Below, piece by piece: positions 8,034 through 18,354 of a stretch of DNA of 64,000 nucleotides (position 1 is the first letter of the stretch; the number at the start of each line of letters is the position of its first letter). The translations under genes were made by a program, and so were the position numbers. The DNA comes from Borrelia puertoricensis (GTDB lineage: Bacteria > Spirochaetota > Spirochaetia > Borreliales > Borreliaceae), in assembly GCF_023035875.1 (NCBI RefSeq), contig NZ_CP075379.1, positions 1-64,000 of the forward strand. Direction: 5' to 3'. The notes beneath the pieces are model-generated. The model was given only the letters and a program-made list of their open reading frames with translations, was not told where the DNA came from and did not search any database.

Positions 8034-8891
8034 TTATATATTTAAATGAATCTTTTCCATTATCCAATTATATAACTTAGTTCCCTTACTATAATTAGCT
8101 TCGGCTAAATCCCCTACTCTTTTCTCTTTAACTAGCCTCTTAGCATTCTCATCATTGCCATGATAAACCGTCAACGTATTTTTATAATGATTTAAGCTGT
8201 TATTCAAAATTTCAAAGGCTGGAATATCATTAAAACCATCTGCAATATAAAACATATTTTCAAAAGGAATCTCTCTTCTACCTTTAGGAATCCTCTTATT
8301 AATTTTATCATAAGATCCCTTATTTAGCTCGAAAATTACCCGGGTTTTTATTGTATGATCTACGAAATAACATACGCTACTTAAAACAACATTTTCTGAA
8401 AATTTATTATCTAAATTCTGATAAAAAGGCATAAGGTATGTGTCTATAAATTCACAAGCCCAAACCTTAGTAACATAAGGAGCAATACTACTTCCCAAAA
8501 TCATCTGCCTAAAACCACTTGAAACAACATAAATATTTATCACAGTAGCTGACTTCTTTAAACTTCGATTTATTTCATCGATTTCTTTAAACAAAGAAAG
8601 AACTCCTTCAAAAAATCTCAATTTTGAGCCCAATTCAAATAATATTTTATTATTTAAACCTTTAAAAATACCTTCCCTGACATATGTTAAAAAATGTGAC
8701 AAATATATCATTTCATTAGCAATGATATTACAATAATTTTTATTATAAGTAATAGATAAATTTTCAACTTCACTCCAAAATAAACTAGCATCAACATTAT
8801 ACTCATCAAAAAGTACCTGTTGCATATTACCATAAATTAAAGTGTCATCAAAATCAAATATCAAAGCTATAATCTTTTCTTTTCTACCCAT
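8034..8891 (-). CDS. HAD-superfamily phosphatase-like protein
   Basis: This is a cytoplasmic HAD-family hydrolase of about 285 residues. Motif I is IFDFDDTLIYG near residue 12, a serine-containing motif II appears as VVSSGF near 122, and the acidic motif IV is FYIADGFNDIPAFE near 230. These support a phosphohydrolase, but the substrate is unknown. The start is taken at the ATG at 8889-8891, because the alternative two codons upstream is TTG and neither has a clear Shine-Dalgarno. It is transcribed divergently from cdaA, with a 21-bp inverted repeat between them. It occupies the position of B31 BB_0007. Confidence 0.8.
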   Translation of the reverse strand: MGRKEKIIALIFDFDDTLIYGNMQQVLFDEYNVDASLFWSEVENLSITYNKNYCNIIANEMIYLSHFLTYVREGIFKGLNNKILFELGSKLRFFEGVLSLFKEIDEINRSLKKSATVINIYVVSSGFRQMILGSSIAPYVTKVWACEFIDTYLMPFYQNLDNKFSENVVLSSVCYFVDHTIKTRVIFELNKGSYDKINKRIPKGRREIPFENMFYIADGFNDIPAFEILNNSLNHYKNTLTVYHGNDENAKRLVKEKRVGDLAEANYSKGTKLYNWIMEKIHLNI

Positions 8892-8931
8892 AAACAAAAA
8901 ATAAATTTAAATCAACATTAACTCGTATTAT

Positions 8932-8979
8932 AATATATACTTATATATGGTAAGATAATACCATATATAAGTATATATT
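8932..8979. promoter_or_regulatory. 21-bp perfect inverted repeat between HAD gene and cdaA
   Basis: Arms at 8932-8952 and 8959-8979 pair over 21 bases with a six-base loop (AGATAA). The element fills the space between two divergent genes and ends nine bases before the cdaA ATG. A plus-strand TATAAT (8929-8934) overlaps the left edge, so it could be a symmetric divergent promoter or operator. If transcribed, it would form a strong hairpin next to the cdaA start codon. Confidence 0.7.
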
Positions 8980-8987
8980 GAATAAAA

Positions 8988-9764
8988 ATGATTATGATAG
9001 ATATAAGTAGTATAAATCAAATAAAAGATATTACATCTAAAGTATTAGATATAAGTTTAATCAGCATTTTAGTTTATTATATCTATAAAAATGTCATTAA
9101 TTCTTATTCTGTAAATTTACTCAAAGGAATGATCATCATTACATCTATTGGTATCGTATCTTATTATTTCAACTTATACACAATAAATTGGCTATTAAAT
9201 TACATAGCAAACATATTGCCAATTGCAATGCTTATACTATTTCATCAAGAAATAAAAAAAATAATTATGCAAATTGGAAATTTTAATTTATCTTTTAAAC
9301 TTGCAAATAACAAAGAAGAAACTACCAAAACTATTGTCGAGATAATAAAAGCAGTTAAACATTTATCAGAAAATAAATCTGGTAGCTTAATCTGCATAGA
9401 AAAAAAAATACAATTAGATCAAATAATAAATAAAGGCATAAAATTAGATTCAATTATATCTAATGAAATATTAATATCAATTTTTGATTATGAAACACCT
9501 TTACATGATGGAGCAGTAATAATTAGCAATAACAAAATAGTTTATGCTAGTTCTTTTCTACCATTATCTAATGTCGAATCTATCAGCAAAACCTTTGGAA
9601 CAAGACACAGAGCAGGGCTTGGAATTTCTGAAAATTCAGACGCAATAACAATAATAACATCTGAAGAAACTGGTTCTATTTCACTCACACAAAACGGAAA
9701 ATTAGAATATAATTTAAGCTTAAATGAAATCAAAAAAAAATTAAATCTTGCATTAATAGAATGA
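8988..9764 (+). CDS. cdaA: Diadenylate cyclase CdaA
   Basis: This membrane-bound enzyme makes cyclic di-AMP from two ATP. The 258-residue product has three N-terminal hydrophobic segments (about residues 20-100) and then a DAC (DisA_N) domain. The domain carries the DGA motif (LHDGAVII near 172-179) and the RHR motif (GTRHRAGLG near 203-211). This arrangement is that of CdaA. It is followed three bases later by a YbbR-domain protein, the usual partner CdaR. ATG codons lie at 8988 and 8994, and neither has a good Shine-Dalgarno. The long inverted repeat directly upstream may control expression. It corresponds to B31 BB_0008. Confidence 0.95.
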   Translation: MIMIDISSINQIKDITSKVLDISLISILVYYIYKNVINSYSVNLLKGMIIITSIGIVSYYFNLYTINWLLNYIANILPIAMLILFHQEIKKIIMQIGNFNLSFKLANNKEETTKTIVEIIKAVKHLSENKSGSLICIEKKIQLDQIINKGIKLDSIISNEILISIFDYETPLHDGAVIISNNKIVYASSFLPLSNVESISKTFGTRHRAGLGISENSDAITIITSEETGSISLTQNGKLEYNLSLNEIKKKLNLALIE

Positions 9765-9767
9765 ATA

Positions 9768-10772
9768 ATGATTATAACTAAAAAACTTATGAATATAATA
9801 AAATTATTATTTGAAGATTGGCAAAATAAAGCTATTTCTATCCTAATAGCTATTATTATGTTCACGACATCTTACTTTAATAGTATAGAATCAATCACAA
9901 TAGAAAAAAAATTTAATATTTTATTAGAAGATGAAGTTACACTAGGTAAAATACCTGATTTTAATAAATTGTTACTTACAGTCAAAATCAACAAAAAAGA
10001 CTTAAAATATTTAGATCTTGACCGAATAACCTTATTAGTTGAAGCCAATAACATAAAAGAAGCTGGTGAATATGAACTGCCAATAAAGATCAAAAACTTT
10101 AATCCCATACCTATTGTTGAATATAAGCTTTCAAAAAATAAAATTACACTAAACATTGATAAAAAAATCTCAAAATTAGTCAAAGTTGAACCCAAATTTA
10201 AATTACTTGAAAAAGAGGATAAAGAGGGTAAAGGGGAATATTTCATTGCCAAATATAATATAGTACCTGAAAAATTAAAAATACATGGTCCTGAAAAAGT
10301 AATCAAGACAACAAAGTCAATCAAAACCAAAATAAAAGAACTCGATATAAATACTGTATTTATTTCAGAACACCTAGAAGTAATCTCTCCAAACCCACTA
10401 ATAACTCTTGACAAAAATCACGTAATAGTCAATATTACACTAGGTAAAAAATATATACATACAACAATAAAAAACCCAAATTTAATTTTCAATAACCTAA
10501 AAAATGGACTGGAAATAAAAAACAAAGAAAAAATCCTAGACCCAGAAAATGAGATGTTTATTAAGATAAGAAGCGGACTCTCAGAAAAGATAATTAAAAT
10601 GCATATAGCTAACAAAAATATTAATCTCAATCTCGATTTAAGTCAAATTGCAACTCCTGGAATTTATAATATTAACACAGATATAATACTTAAAAATAAC
10701 ACTAATGGCATAGAAGTGTATGAATATGAACCTAAAACAATAAAGATTGAAGTAATCCCAACAGAGCAATAA
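9768..10772 (+). CDS. cdaR: YbbR-domain protein, CdaR-like regulator
   Basis: This 334-residue protein has one N-terminal membrane segment (about residues 24-40, [15 protein letters not shown]) and then several repeats of about 80-90 residues with the YbbR beta-strand pattern (for example [18 protein letters not shown] and YELPIKIKN). In other bacteria CdaR binds CdaA and tunes cyclic-di-AMP synthesis outside the membrane. Here that role is inferred from domain type and from its position three bases after cdaA. The repeats are diverged, so the exact number of domains is uncertain. Confidence 0.8.
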   Translation: MIITKKLMNIIKLLFEDWQNKAISILIAIIMFTTSYFNSIESITIEKKFNILLEDEVTLGKIPDFNKLLLTVKINKKDLKYLDLDRITLLVEANNIKEAGEYELPIKIKNFNPIPIVEYKLSKNKITLNIDKKISKLVKVEPKFKLLEKEDKEGKGEYFIAKYNIVPEKLKIHGPEKVIKTTKSIKTKIKELDINTVFISEHLEVISPNPLITLDKNHVIVNITLGKKYIHTTIKNPNLIFNNLKNGLEIKNKEKILDPENEMFIKIRSGLSEKIIKMHIANKNINLNLDLSQIATPGIYNINTDIILKNNTNGIEVYEYEPKTIKIEVIPTEQ

Positions 10773-10773
10773 A

Positions 10774-11151
10774 ATGACGAAATCAATAGGATGTGATATA
10801 ATCAAAGTTACAAGATTTAATAGTTTTTTACAAAATAGAAAAAAATTAGAAAGATTTTTTACACAAAGAGAAATTGAAAATTCAGAAATGAAAGGACAAG
10901 GGGCTTTAGAAAGTTTAGCTGGTAAATTTTCAGCAAAGGAATCATTAATTAAAGCGCTAAGCCCACTAATAGATATCAAAATAAAATATTCACTTAAAGA
11001 CATTGAAATTATAAGCTTACCAAAAGGTAACATAATATTTAAGTTACACAATGATATTAAAACTTTGATTAACCAAATGAACCTAAAATTATACTTGACA
11101 ATTTCACATGAAAGGGAGTATGCTATTGCGTTTGTAATAGTAGAGAATTAA
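10774..11151 (+). CDS. acpS: Holo-[acyl-carrier-protein] synthase
   Basis: This is a 125-residue 4'-phosphopantetheinyl transferase that moves phosphopantetheine from CoA to acyl carrier protein. The two signature motifs are present: [10 protein letters not shown] at residues 6-15 and [15 protein letters not shown] at about 48-62, carrying the metal-binding Asp and Glu. The length is standard. It starts one base after the cdaR stop, inside the cdaA-to-priA operon. Confidence 0.93.
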   Translation: MTKSIGCDIIKVTRFNSFLQNRKKLERFFTQREIENSEMKGQGALESLAGKFSAKESLIKALSPLIDIKIKYSLKDIEIISLPKGNIIFKLHNDIKTLINQMNLKLYLTISHEREYAIAFVIVEN

Positions 11152-11154
11152 TTT

Positions 11155-12003
11155 ATGAAAAAAATATCATATTTGACAAAATACGAAATTGAATGTCCTT
11201 TATGCAAACACAAATTTAGGAAAGAAGAACTATTAACAGGAAGTAGCAGATTAATAGCTGGGGAGTTAAAAGTTGATTTAAAGAGAGAGTATATAAAAAA
11301 TGAAAAATATGGCAACATTTATCCCAGGATATATTCAATAACAGTATGTCCCAATTGTTATCTGGCTGCATTCCCAAATGAGTTCAATGCAATAGCACTT
11401 ATTAACAACAGAATAAAACAAATTCTAATCATCCGTACTGATGAACGTAAAGAAATAAACTCAATTTTTGAAGACAACCTAAATTTTAATGAACCAAGAA
11501 GACTTCAAGAAGGAGCTGCTAGTTATATCCTTGCTATAATGTGTTATGAACATCTGGATAAAACTCATAATCCAACTTTTAATCAAGCAAAATGTGCAAT
11601 AAGATCGGCATGGATTTTTGAAGATCTAGACAAAGAATATCCAAATCAAAACTATAACTATTTGCAAAAAATATTTTATCATAAAGCAGCATACCTTTAT
11701 AAATTAACAATCGAAAAAGAGCAAAACAATTCAGAACCAATTAACGCTGAAATAGTATTTGGTCCTGATACAGATAAAAATTATGGATATGACAGTGTTT
11801 TATACCTATCAAGTTTACTAGAATATTTTTATGGTAATAAAGAAGATAAACAATACAGATACAATCAATTAACTGAGATAAAAACTCTACTATCTAAAAT
11901 AACCGGAATGGGAAAATCATCAAAAGAAAAACCTTCAATACTTTTAAATAAAATAAAAGAAGTTTATTTTAAAATTTCAAAAGAAATAAAAACTTTTAAA
12001 TAA
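11155..12003 (+). CDS. DUF2225 protein with zinc-finger-like N-terminus
   Basis: This encodes a 282-residue soluble protein. Two Cys pairs near the start (CPLCKHKF at residues 15-22 and CPNC near 65) fit a small zinc site, followed by a helical, TPR-like region (AIMCYEHLDKTHNP and later Tyr-rich helices). This is the DUF2225 pattern. The molecular function is unknown. It is translated directly after acpS and is followed with no gap by truA. Confidence 0.75.
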   Translation: MKKISYLTKYEIECPLCKHKFRKEELLTGSSRLIAGELKVDLKREYIKNEKYGNIYPRIYSITVCPNCYLAAFPNEFNAIALINNRIKQILIIRTDERKEINSIFEDNLNFNEPRRLQEGAASYILAIMCYEHLDKTHNPTFNQAKCAIRSAWIFEDLDKEYPNQNYNYLQKIFYHKAAYLYKLTIEKEQNNSEPINAEIVFGPDTDKNYGYDSVLYLSSLLEYFYGNKEDKQYRYNQLTEIKTLLSKITGMGKSSKEKPSILLNKIKEVYFKISKEIKTFK

Positions 12004-12741
12004 ATGAAAAAAGTACTTGCAGAAATAACATATGACGGTTCATCATATTATGGATTTCAAATCCAACCAAAAAAACCAACAATTCAAGGAGAAATTGAAA
12101 AGGTATTAGAGAAAATAAGTAAAACAAAGATTAAAATTCATTCAGCAGGAAGAACAGATAAAGGAGTACATGCAAGAGGACAAATAATATCTTTTTATAT
12201 AAAAATAAATATTAAGCTTAAAAATCTAAAGACAGCTATAAATTCCCTATTAAAGGATGATATTAGAATAATAAAATTAAAGTATGTAGAAGATAAATTT
12301 CAACCTAGATTTGATGCCAAGGGAAGAAAATATAGCTATTATATACTCAACAATGAAAAACACTATCCTTGGGAAGGATATCAGGCTTATTATGTAAAGA
12401 AAAAATTAAATATTAATAGACTAAATGAAATGGCTAAAATGCTAATTGGAATACATGATTTTACTACCTTTGCATGCAAAAGAGACCAAACAAACTCAAA
12501 ATTGAAAGAAATTTATTCTGCTAGATTTAAGAAAAAAAATAAATTTATAATCTTTGAAATAATAGGATCCTCATTTTTATGGAAAATGGTAAGATCAATA
12601 GTAGGAGCAATGATCGATATAGAGATAAAAAATGAACCTGTTGATACTTTTAAAAAAATTTTAAACTCAAAAAATAGAAAATTTACAAGAAAAACAGCAC
12701 CTGCTAAAGCTTTATTTTTAGATAAGGTTTTTTATGAATAA
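12004..12741 (+). CDS. truA: tRNA pseudouridine(38-40) synthase TruA
   Basis: This 245-residue enzyme converts uridines 38-40 of tRNA anticodon arms to pseudouridine. The catalytic motif AGRTDKGVHA places the nucleophilic aspartate at residue 52. The second conserved region (FTTFACKRDQTNSKL) and the C-terminal FLWKMVRSIVGAMIDI match the family. The ATG follows the previous stop codon directly, and the end overlaps the next gene by eight bases, which suggests translational coupling. Confidence 0.95.
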   Translation: MKKVLAEITYDGSSYYGFQIQPKKPTIQGEIEKVLEKISKTKIKIHSAGRTDKGVHARGQIISFYIKINIKLKNLKTAINSLLKDDIRIIKLKYVEDKFQPRFDAKGRKYSYYILNNEKHYPWEGYQAYYVKKKLNINRLNEMAKMLIGIHDFTTFACKRDQTNSKLKEIYSARFKKKNKFIIFEIIGSSFLWKMVRSIVGAMIDIEIKNEPVDTFKKILNSKNRKFTRKTAPAKALFLDKVFYE

Positions 12742-13312
12742 AAGCAAATTGCTTAAAAAATTGATACTTCTCAGAATACTTAAAAACAATATATCGGAAA
12801 ATATTTATAGCAAACAAGAAGAATTTGAGAAACTCAAAAATCAAATAATTAAAGCTAGAAACATAAAAATTTTAAAACACACAGAACAAAAAGATACAAA
12901 AGAAAATAATAGATTAATAAAATCAATAGGATACAAAATAAATAAAAATGACAAAAAAAGTTTATTAATAATATATATAGATAAAAAACATCTAAATCAA
13001 AATGCAAAAATAATAGTAAAAAAATGGTGTGAAAGTATTAAAATATTAAATTACAAAATAATAGATAATCCTAACACTTTAACATTAGAGATTAACAACC
13101 AACAACCTAAAGCAATTCTTGCATGTGAAGAGGTAGCATTATTCTTAAACCAACACTTAAGAATCCAAATTGTGAGAGGATTTGAATTAAACTTTAAAGG
13201 AATTCCAATAGTATTTACATATCTCCCTAAAAACCAATTAACAAATCCAGAACTCAAAAAAGAAATCTGGCAAGACTTAAAAATCATAAAAGGTATAATA
13301 AAATATGGATAA
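12734..13312 (+). CDS. Hypothetical protein between truA and priA
   Basis: This 192-residue Lys/Ile/Asn-rich protein matches no family I recognise. The first 60 residues look like a coiled coil. The rest alternates strands and helices (KSLLIIYIDKKHL, KAILACEEVALFLNQHLRIQIVRG, IPIVFTYLPKNQ), which suggests a small alpha/beta domain. It has no signal peptide or membrane segment. It overlaps truA and priA by eight bases each, so it is almost certainly translated as part of this operon. It sits at the BB_0013 position. Confidence 0.75.
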   Translation: MNKSKLLKKLILLRILKNNISENIYSKQEEFEKLKNQIIKARNIKILKHTEQKDTKENNRLIKSIGYKINKNDKKSLLIIYIDKKHLNQNAKIIVKKWCESIKILNYKIIDNPNTLTLEINNQQPKAILACEEVALFLNQHLRIQIVRGFELNFKGIPIVFTYLPKNQLTNPELKKEIWQDLKIIKGIIKYG

Positions 13313-15281
13313 AAACTCAGAACACAATTTTTACTATGAAATTGCGTTTAATATTCCCGTAAATAGACTTTTTTTTTATAAGTACAACTTAAAATTAAAA
13401 ACAGGAATAAGAGTAATAACAAATTTTAATGGAAAAGACACAATTGGAATAATAATTAAAAGATATGCCAAGGAAGAACTTAGGGAAAATTTCACGTTTG
13501 AAATAAAAGATATAATAAAAGTCATTGACGAGAATGCAATAATAATAGAACATAACATCAATCTTGCACACTGGATTAGTCAAAAAACATTTTCTGGATT
13601 TGGAGAAACTCTATTTTGTGGATTACCTAAAATTTCAACTTCAAATAAAGAAATAAAAAATAATGACAATAAAAATTTAAGCTATAAACTACCCATTCAA
13701 TTAAATGACGAACAAAATAATATTTATAAAGAAATTATTGAATCAAACATACAAAATACATTTTACTTATTTGGTGTCCCCGGCTCTGGAAAAACAGAAA
13801 TATTTATTAAACTATGCGAAAGCTATTTGGAACAAAAAAAACAAATAATTTTCTTAATTCCCGAAATTTCTCTGGGCTATCAAATAATTCAAAGAATCAA
13901 ATCAAATCTAAGTACAAATAAAGTCTATGAATATAACTCAAAAGTATCAAATTCAATGAAAACCTTAATATGGAATAAAGTCAAGAATGGAGAAAATTTA
14001 ATTATAATTGGTGTTAAGAGCGCATTAATGTTGCCATTTAAGAATTTAGGGTTAATAATAATGGACGAAGAACATGAATACACATATAAATCTGAAAATA
14101 CTCCAAGATTTCATTCAAGACACATAGGATTTTTTCTACAAAGCACATTTAATGCCAAATTTGTAATGGGAAGTGCAACGCCATCACTTGAAGCATATCT
14201 TGCTATGGAAAATAATCAAATAAAAAAAATGGTTTTAAAAAATAAATTTTTTGAAAGAACATTCAAAGAACTTAAAATAATAGACATGAATAAAGAACGC
14301 CAAATAATATCTTCAGAATTGCTTTACAGCATACAAAAAAGTTTAATTGATAAAAGACAAGCACTAATATTTATCAATAAAAGAGGATATTCAAAAACAC
14401 TTGAATGCAAGATCTGTGAATATATAATTTACTGTCCACATTGTTCTTTCAATTTAATTTACCATAAAAGCGAAAATAAGCTCATCTGTCATTACTGTAA
14501 TTACAAAACAAAAATAATAAACAATTGTCCTAATTGTAACTCACAAGACATCATATACAAAACATATGGGATTCAATTTATTGAAAGAGAATTAAAAAAT
14601 TTTTTGCCGAATGCAAGAATAGCAAGAACAGACTCTGATCTTAATAAAAAAGAAATTATTCAATCAATAAATGCATTTGAAAATGGACAATTAGATATCT
14701 TAATTGGAACACAAATCATTGCAAAAGGTTTTAATTTTAAACAGATCAAAACACTAGGTATCATTAATGCAGATATTGGAATGGGTTTACCTGATTTTAG
14801 AAGTAGTGAAAGAATTTTTGCAATAATTTCACAAGTACTAGGCAGAGCTGCAAGATTCCAAAGTGATAACACAATTATTATTCAAACAAAAAATCCGGAT
14901 TATTATCCTATAAAATACGCATATGAGGGCAAATATGAAGAATTTTATAAAGAAGAAATAAAAATTCGAAAAGAATTAAATTACCCTCCTTTTAAAAAAA
15001 TTATTAGAATAGTAGTTAAAAGTAAAAAACAAGAAGCTGCTAGACATAAATGTTTAGAATTTTTTGAAATATCTAAAGAATTATTAAATGATAAAATCGA
15101 ATATATTGGCCCATCAAAAGCACCCATGTCAAAAATATCCAAACACTATAGGTATAACATAATATATTTATCAAAATCATTCAATTTACTTGAAAAGCTA
15201 ATACGTTACACAAAAGAAAAAATAAAATTAACGAGAGATACGTATATTGAAATAGATTATTACCCAATTTCATTGCTTTAA
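13305..15281 (+). CDS. priA: Primosomal protein N' (PriA helicase)
   Basis: This superfamily 2 DNA helicase of 658 residues restarts stalled replication forks. Walker A is [10 protein letters not shown] near residue 160, and the Walker B/DEAH box reads MDEEHEY near 254. The zinc-binding module has four CxxC pairs between about 366 and 408 (CKIC, CPHC, CHYC, CPNC). The conserved C-terminal helicase segments [11 protein letters not shown] and QVLGRAARF are intact. The N-terminal DNA-binding part is shorter than in E. coli PriA. Its stop codon shares bases with the stop of udk on the other strand. Confidence 0.96.
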   Translation: MDKNSEHNFYYEIAFNIPVNRLFFYKYNLKLKTGIRVITNFNGKDTIGIIIKRYAKEELRENFTFEIKDIIKVIDENAIIIEHNINLAHWISQKTFSGFGETLFCGLPKISTSNKEIKNNDNKNLSYKLPIQLNDEQNNIYKEIIESNIQNTFYLFGVPGSGKTEIFIKLCESYLEQKKQIIFLIPEISLGYQIIQRIKSNLSTNKVYEYNSKVSNSMKTLIWNKVKNGENLIIIGVKSALMLPFKNLGLIIMDEEHEYTYKSENTPRFHSRHIGFFLQSTFNAKFVMGSATPSLEAYLAMENNQIKKMVLKNKFFERTFKELKIIDMNKERQIISSELLYSIQKSLIDKRQALIFINKRGYSKTLECKICEYIIYCPHCSFNLIYHKSENKLICHYCNYKTKIINNCPNCNSQDIIYKTYGIQFIERELKNFLPNARIARTDSDLNKKEIIQSINAFENGQLDILIGTQIIAKGFNFKQIKTLGIINADIGMGLPDFRSSERIFAIISQVLGRAARFQSDNTIIIQTKNPDYYPIKYAYEGKYEEFYKEEIKIRKELNYPPFKKIIRIVVKSKKQEAARHKCLEFFEISKELLNDKIEYIGPSKAPMSKISKHYRYNIIYLSKSFNLLEKLIRYTKEKIKLTRDTYIEIDYYPISLL

Positions 15282-15898
15282 AAAAAACCTGAACTCTCTT
15301 TCCCAAGAGTCCTTAAGAAAGATGAGAGAACATAAAGGGCTTTATCATTATGTCCTCCTTCAGGAATAATAAGGTCAGCATATTCCTTGGTAGGTTCTAT
15401 AAACCTATAATATCCTGCCCTAGTAGTATTTAAATACTGTTCAATAACGGATTTCAATGTACGCCCTCTCTTAGACATATCTCGTTCAAGTCTCCTAATA
15501 AATCTAATATCGTTAGGCGTATCAATATATATCTTTAAATCTATCAAATTGCGCACTCTCTCTTCAACAAAAATCATAATACCTTCAACAATAACAACAG
15601 GGGTTGGAACTATTTCAACGGTTTCATCTTTTCTTTTATGATTAATAAAATCATAAAGAGGCATATGAATTAACTTATTTTCTTTTAGTTTCTTTAAGTG
15701 CTTATAAAACAAATTGTTATCAAAAGCATCTGGATGATCAAAATTAACATCTAAAAATTCATATTCATAATCACCTACACTTTTATAATAATTATCTTGC
15801 GATATAAGAACAAATTCAGGAATAACTTCACTAATTTTATTAACAACTGTAGTTTTCCCACTCCCAGATCCACCTGTTATTCCGATAATCTTAACCAT
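15278..15898 (-). CDS. udk: Uridine kinase
   Basis: This 206-residue nucleoside kinase phosphorylates uridine and cytidine for pyrimidine salvage, important in an organism without de novo synthesis. The P-loop GGSGSGKTT lies at residues 9-17, followed by DNYYKS and the HPDAFD motif. Arg-rich lid residues [15 protein letters not shown] are present. It overlaps the rhodanese-like gene upstream by eight bases and converges with priA, sharing overlapping stop codons. Confidence 0.94.
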   Translation of the reverse strand: MVKIIGITGGSGSGKTTVVNKISEVIPEFVLISQDNYYKSVGDYEYEFLDVNFDHPDAFDNNLFYKHLKKLKENKLIHMPLYDFINHKRKDETVEIVPTPVVIVEGIMIFVEERVRNLIDLKIYIDTPNDIRFIRRLERDMSKRGRTLKSVIEQYLNTTRAGYYRFIEPTKEYADLIIPEGGHNDKALYVLSSFLRTLGKESSGFF

Positions 15899-16280
15899 TA
15901 ACCTCTTCTTTAGAACTAGGCAATTTAGGCATATTTTTTAAAGTTCCTGCAACAAATACATTATTAAAGCCTAATCCTTTTAAAATTTTCTTAGCCTCAA
16001 TAGATTTGTTAAAACTTTTACCATAAATTATTATTTGAGTTTCAATATTACCTAACTTATCTTTTTTAGCAAACAAATCCTTAAAAGGAATATTGATTGA
16101 TTTTGCATAATGAGATTTACTATACTCTTTAGGAGATCTAATATCTAATATTTTTGCACCATTTTTAATTTTTTCCAGTAATACCAAATTAGTTCTTTTC
16201 ATCTTTAAAACAATAAAGAACCAAATATAAAAAAAGAGAAAAACCATCAAGCATATAAGCTTTATATAATTAACAATCAT
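15891..16280 (-). CDS. Membrane-anchored rhodanese-like protein lacking the catalytic Cys
   Basis: This 129-residue protein has one N-terminal membrane segment (residues 5-25) and then a single rhodanese domain ([26 protein letters not shown]). The active-site loop, which normally begins with Cys after a strand, reads [14 protein letters not shown] here, with Gly in the Cys position. Sulfurtransferase activity is therefore unlikely. It may be a structural or binding protein. It is co-transcribed with udk, whose start it overlaps. B31 annotation uses glpE for this locus, but the missing Cys argues against that function. Confidence 0.78.
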   Translation of the reverse strand: MIVNYIKLICLMVFLFFYIWFFIVLKMKRTNLVLLEKIKNGAKILDIRSPKEYSKSHYAKSINIPFKDLFAKKDKLGNIETQIIIYGKSFNKSIEAKKILKGLGFNNVFVAGTLKNMPKLPSSKEEVNG

Positions 16281-16408
16281 ATCTTTTATAAAACAATAAT
16301 ATCAAAAAAAAAGAAATAAATGCAATAAAATTGAATTGTTTTTTAGTAAAATTAATATAAAATTCAAGTAAATCAATGATTTTATACTAAAGAGTAAGTA
16401 ATAAAAAA

Positions 16409-17377
16409 ATGAAAAAAAAAAGGAATAAATGGACTAGAACAAAACAAAAGATTAAGTTCATTATATTAAAAATACTGAGAAAACAGCTAAAGAATATTCT
16501 CAAAGATCCAAAATTAATACTGATTAGCACATTGCAAATAACAACTGGTTCACTTTTAATGGCAATATCCACAAACATTCTATACATACCACACGGACTT
16601 TTAAGTGGTGGCATTGCAGGAATTGCACTTATGCTGCATTACCTCTTAAACTTTAATCTAGGACTTACAATCTTCATATTAAACATTCCTTTATTCATTA
16701 TTGGAATCAAGTTCTTAAATATAACATTTGTAATTCAAAGCTGGATCGCAATGGCTTTATATTCACTCATAGTCAATTATTCACAATTTTTACAATACAA
16801 AATGCAAATAAATGATATGATACTTGTATCAATTTTAGCAGGTCTAATATCAGGTCTTGGACTTGGTCTAATCTTTAGAGCAAAGGGATCATCAGGTGGT
16901 ACAGACATTGTCTCCATGATAATTAAAGAAAAATATTCAATTAGCATTGGAACTACAAATTTCCTCTTTAACCTTGCAATATTACTAATTGCAGCTGTAT
17001 TTTTCAATATTGAAATTGCCCTTTACACCTTAATTGCTTCATTTGTAACAGCTATAATGACGGATAAGACAAGTACAGGATTTGGTAATCAAAAAGCAAT
17101 ACTTATTATCTCAGATAAAGGAAAAGAAATATCTTATTTGCTTACCAATAAATTAAAAGTAGCAGCTACATTACTTGATGGAAAAGGTGCTTGGGCTGGA
17201 AACGATAAAACTATAGTTTTCATAGTAGTTCCTACAATGCGTATGTCCAGAATTAAATATATTTCTCAAAAAGTTGACCCTAACTGCTTTATTACAGTAC
17301 TCAACACAAATGAAATAACTGGAGGAAAAAAAATTATTGAATCACCAATTATAAATAAATACGATACTACAACTTAA
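16409..17377 (+). CDS. YitT-family (DUF2179) membrane protein
   Basis: This 322-residue integral membrane protein has a very basic N-terminus (MKKKRNKWTRTKQK) and five or six hydrophobic segments between about residues 45 and 215, with GLLSGGIAGIAL and GSSGGTDIVSMII loops. A C-terminal soluble DUF2179 domain follows (KAILIISDKGKEISYLL...GAWAGNDKTIVFIVVP). This is the YitT/YpjC architecture, whose transport role is not established. AAGAGTAAG lies upstream as a weak ribosome site. Its stop overlaps that of the convergent pseudouridine synthase. Confidence 0.85.
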   Translation: MKKKRNKWTRTKQKIKFIILKILRKQLKNILKDPKLILISTLQITTGSLLMAISTNILYIPHGLLSGGIAGIALMLHYLLNFNLGLTIFILNIPLFIIGIKFLNITFVIQSWIAMALYSLIVNYSQFLQYKMQINDMILVSILAGLISGLGLGLIFRAKGSSGGTDIVSMIIKEKYSISIGTTNFLFNLAILLIAAVFFNIEIALYTLIASFVTAIMTDKTSTGFGNQKAILIISDKGKEISYLLTNKLKVAATLLDGKGAWAGNDKTIVFIVVPTMRMSRIKYISQKVDPNCFITVLNTNEITGGKKIIESPIINKYDTTT

Positions 17378-18354
17378 AACTTATCTAAAAACACAATAAA
17401 ATCATTAACAAGCATACTTAACGTCTCTTTATCATAAAATATCGACAAAAAATCAATGAATCTTTGTGGAAATGCTGAAATAAATTTTTTCAAAGAACAT
17501 TCTTCAATATTAATTTCAAGTTTGAAAGCATGAAGCATCAAAGACATTTCTTTAAACTCTTTATCCAATCTAGCATAAATACTATCTCCTAATATTGGAT
17601 GATTTAAATGCTTCATATGAACTCTTAATTGATGAGTACGTCCTGTTTTAGGCTTTAAAGCTACCAAGGAATAATTGCCTATACTAGCCAATACTCTATA
17701 CTCAGTTAATGCTCTCTTTCCCCTATTATCATGCACGCTAAATCTTTTTCTATCATGTCTATCTCTATCTATAAAAGTCTCAATAATACCAGAATCAATT
17801 TTAAAATTTCCTTTAACAACTGCAATATAAACTTTCTTCACAAATCTTTCCTTAAACTGTCCAGATAAGAAATTTAAAGTTTTCAAATTTTTAGCACAAA
17901 TCATCACACCAGATGTTTCTTTATCTAACCTATGTACAATTCCGGGTCTAATTTTATCCTCCTGAAAACTATCTCTTAAACCCGAGATATGATATAAAAG
18001 AAAATTTACAACAGTATTCTCCAAGCTAGATATACCAGGATGACTTAAAATACCTTGGGGTTTATCCACAACAATGACATTTATATCTTCATAAAGAATA
18101 CTAATAGACAAATTCAAAGGTCTTAAATATTCCCTTAAATTAATTTCTTCATTAAACTCTATTAATATTTTATCATCCACAAAAACGGGTCTTGATAATT
18201 TTATCGCAACAAAAACACCATCATGATATCTAAAAGCTTTTACCTCTCTTTTCTTAATTTGACTTCTAGTAAAAAGACATAAATCTTCAGATAAATAAAT
18301 ATCCAGTCTTTGAGAATCTTTCCTTATAATAAACTCTTTTTGAAATTTTTTCAT
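17374..18354 (-). CDS. RluA-family 23S/tRNA pseudouridine synthase
   Basis: This 326-residue protein has an N-terminal S4-like RNA-binding part (residues 12-80) and a RluA/RluD catalytic domain. The catalytic motif is IVHRLDKETSGVMI, with the Asp near residue 144, and the second signature is PKTGRTHQLRVHMKHL near 236. It most resembles RluD, which modifies helix 69 of 23S rRNA, but RluA, RluC and RluD are not separable by eye. It starts one base after the preceding small gene. Confidence 0.88.
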   Translation of the reverse strand: MKKFQKEFIIRKDSQRLDIYLSEDLCLFTRSQIKKREVKAFRYHDGVFVAIKLSRPVFVDDKILIEFNEEINLREYLRPLNLSISILYEDINVIVVDKPQGILSHPGISSLENTVVNFLLYHISGLRDSFQEDKIRPGIVHRLDKETSGVMICAKNLKTLNFLSGQFKERFVKKVYIAVVKGNFKIDSGIIETFIDRDRHDRKRFSVHDNRGKRALTEYRVLASIGNYSLVALKPKTGRTHQLRVHMKHLNHPILGDSIYARLDKEFKEMSLMLHAFKLEINIEECSLKKFISAFPQRFIDFLSIFYDKETLSMLVNDFIVFLDKF

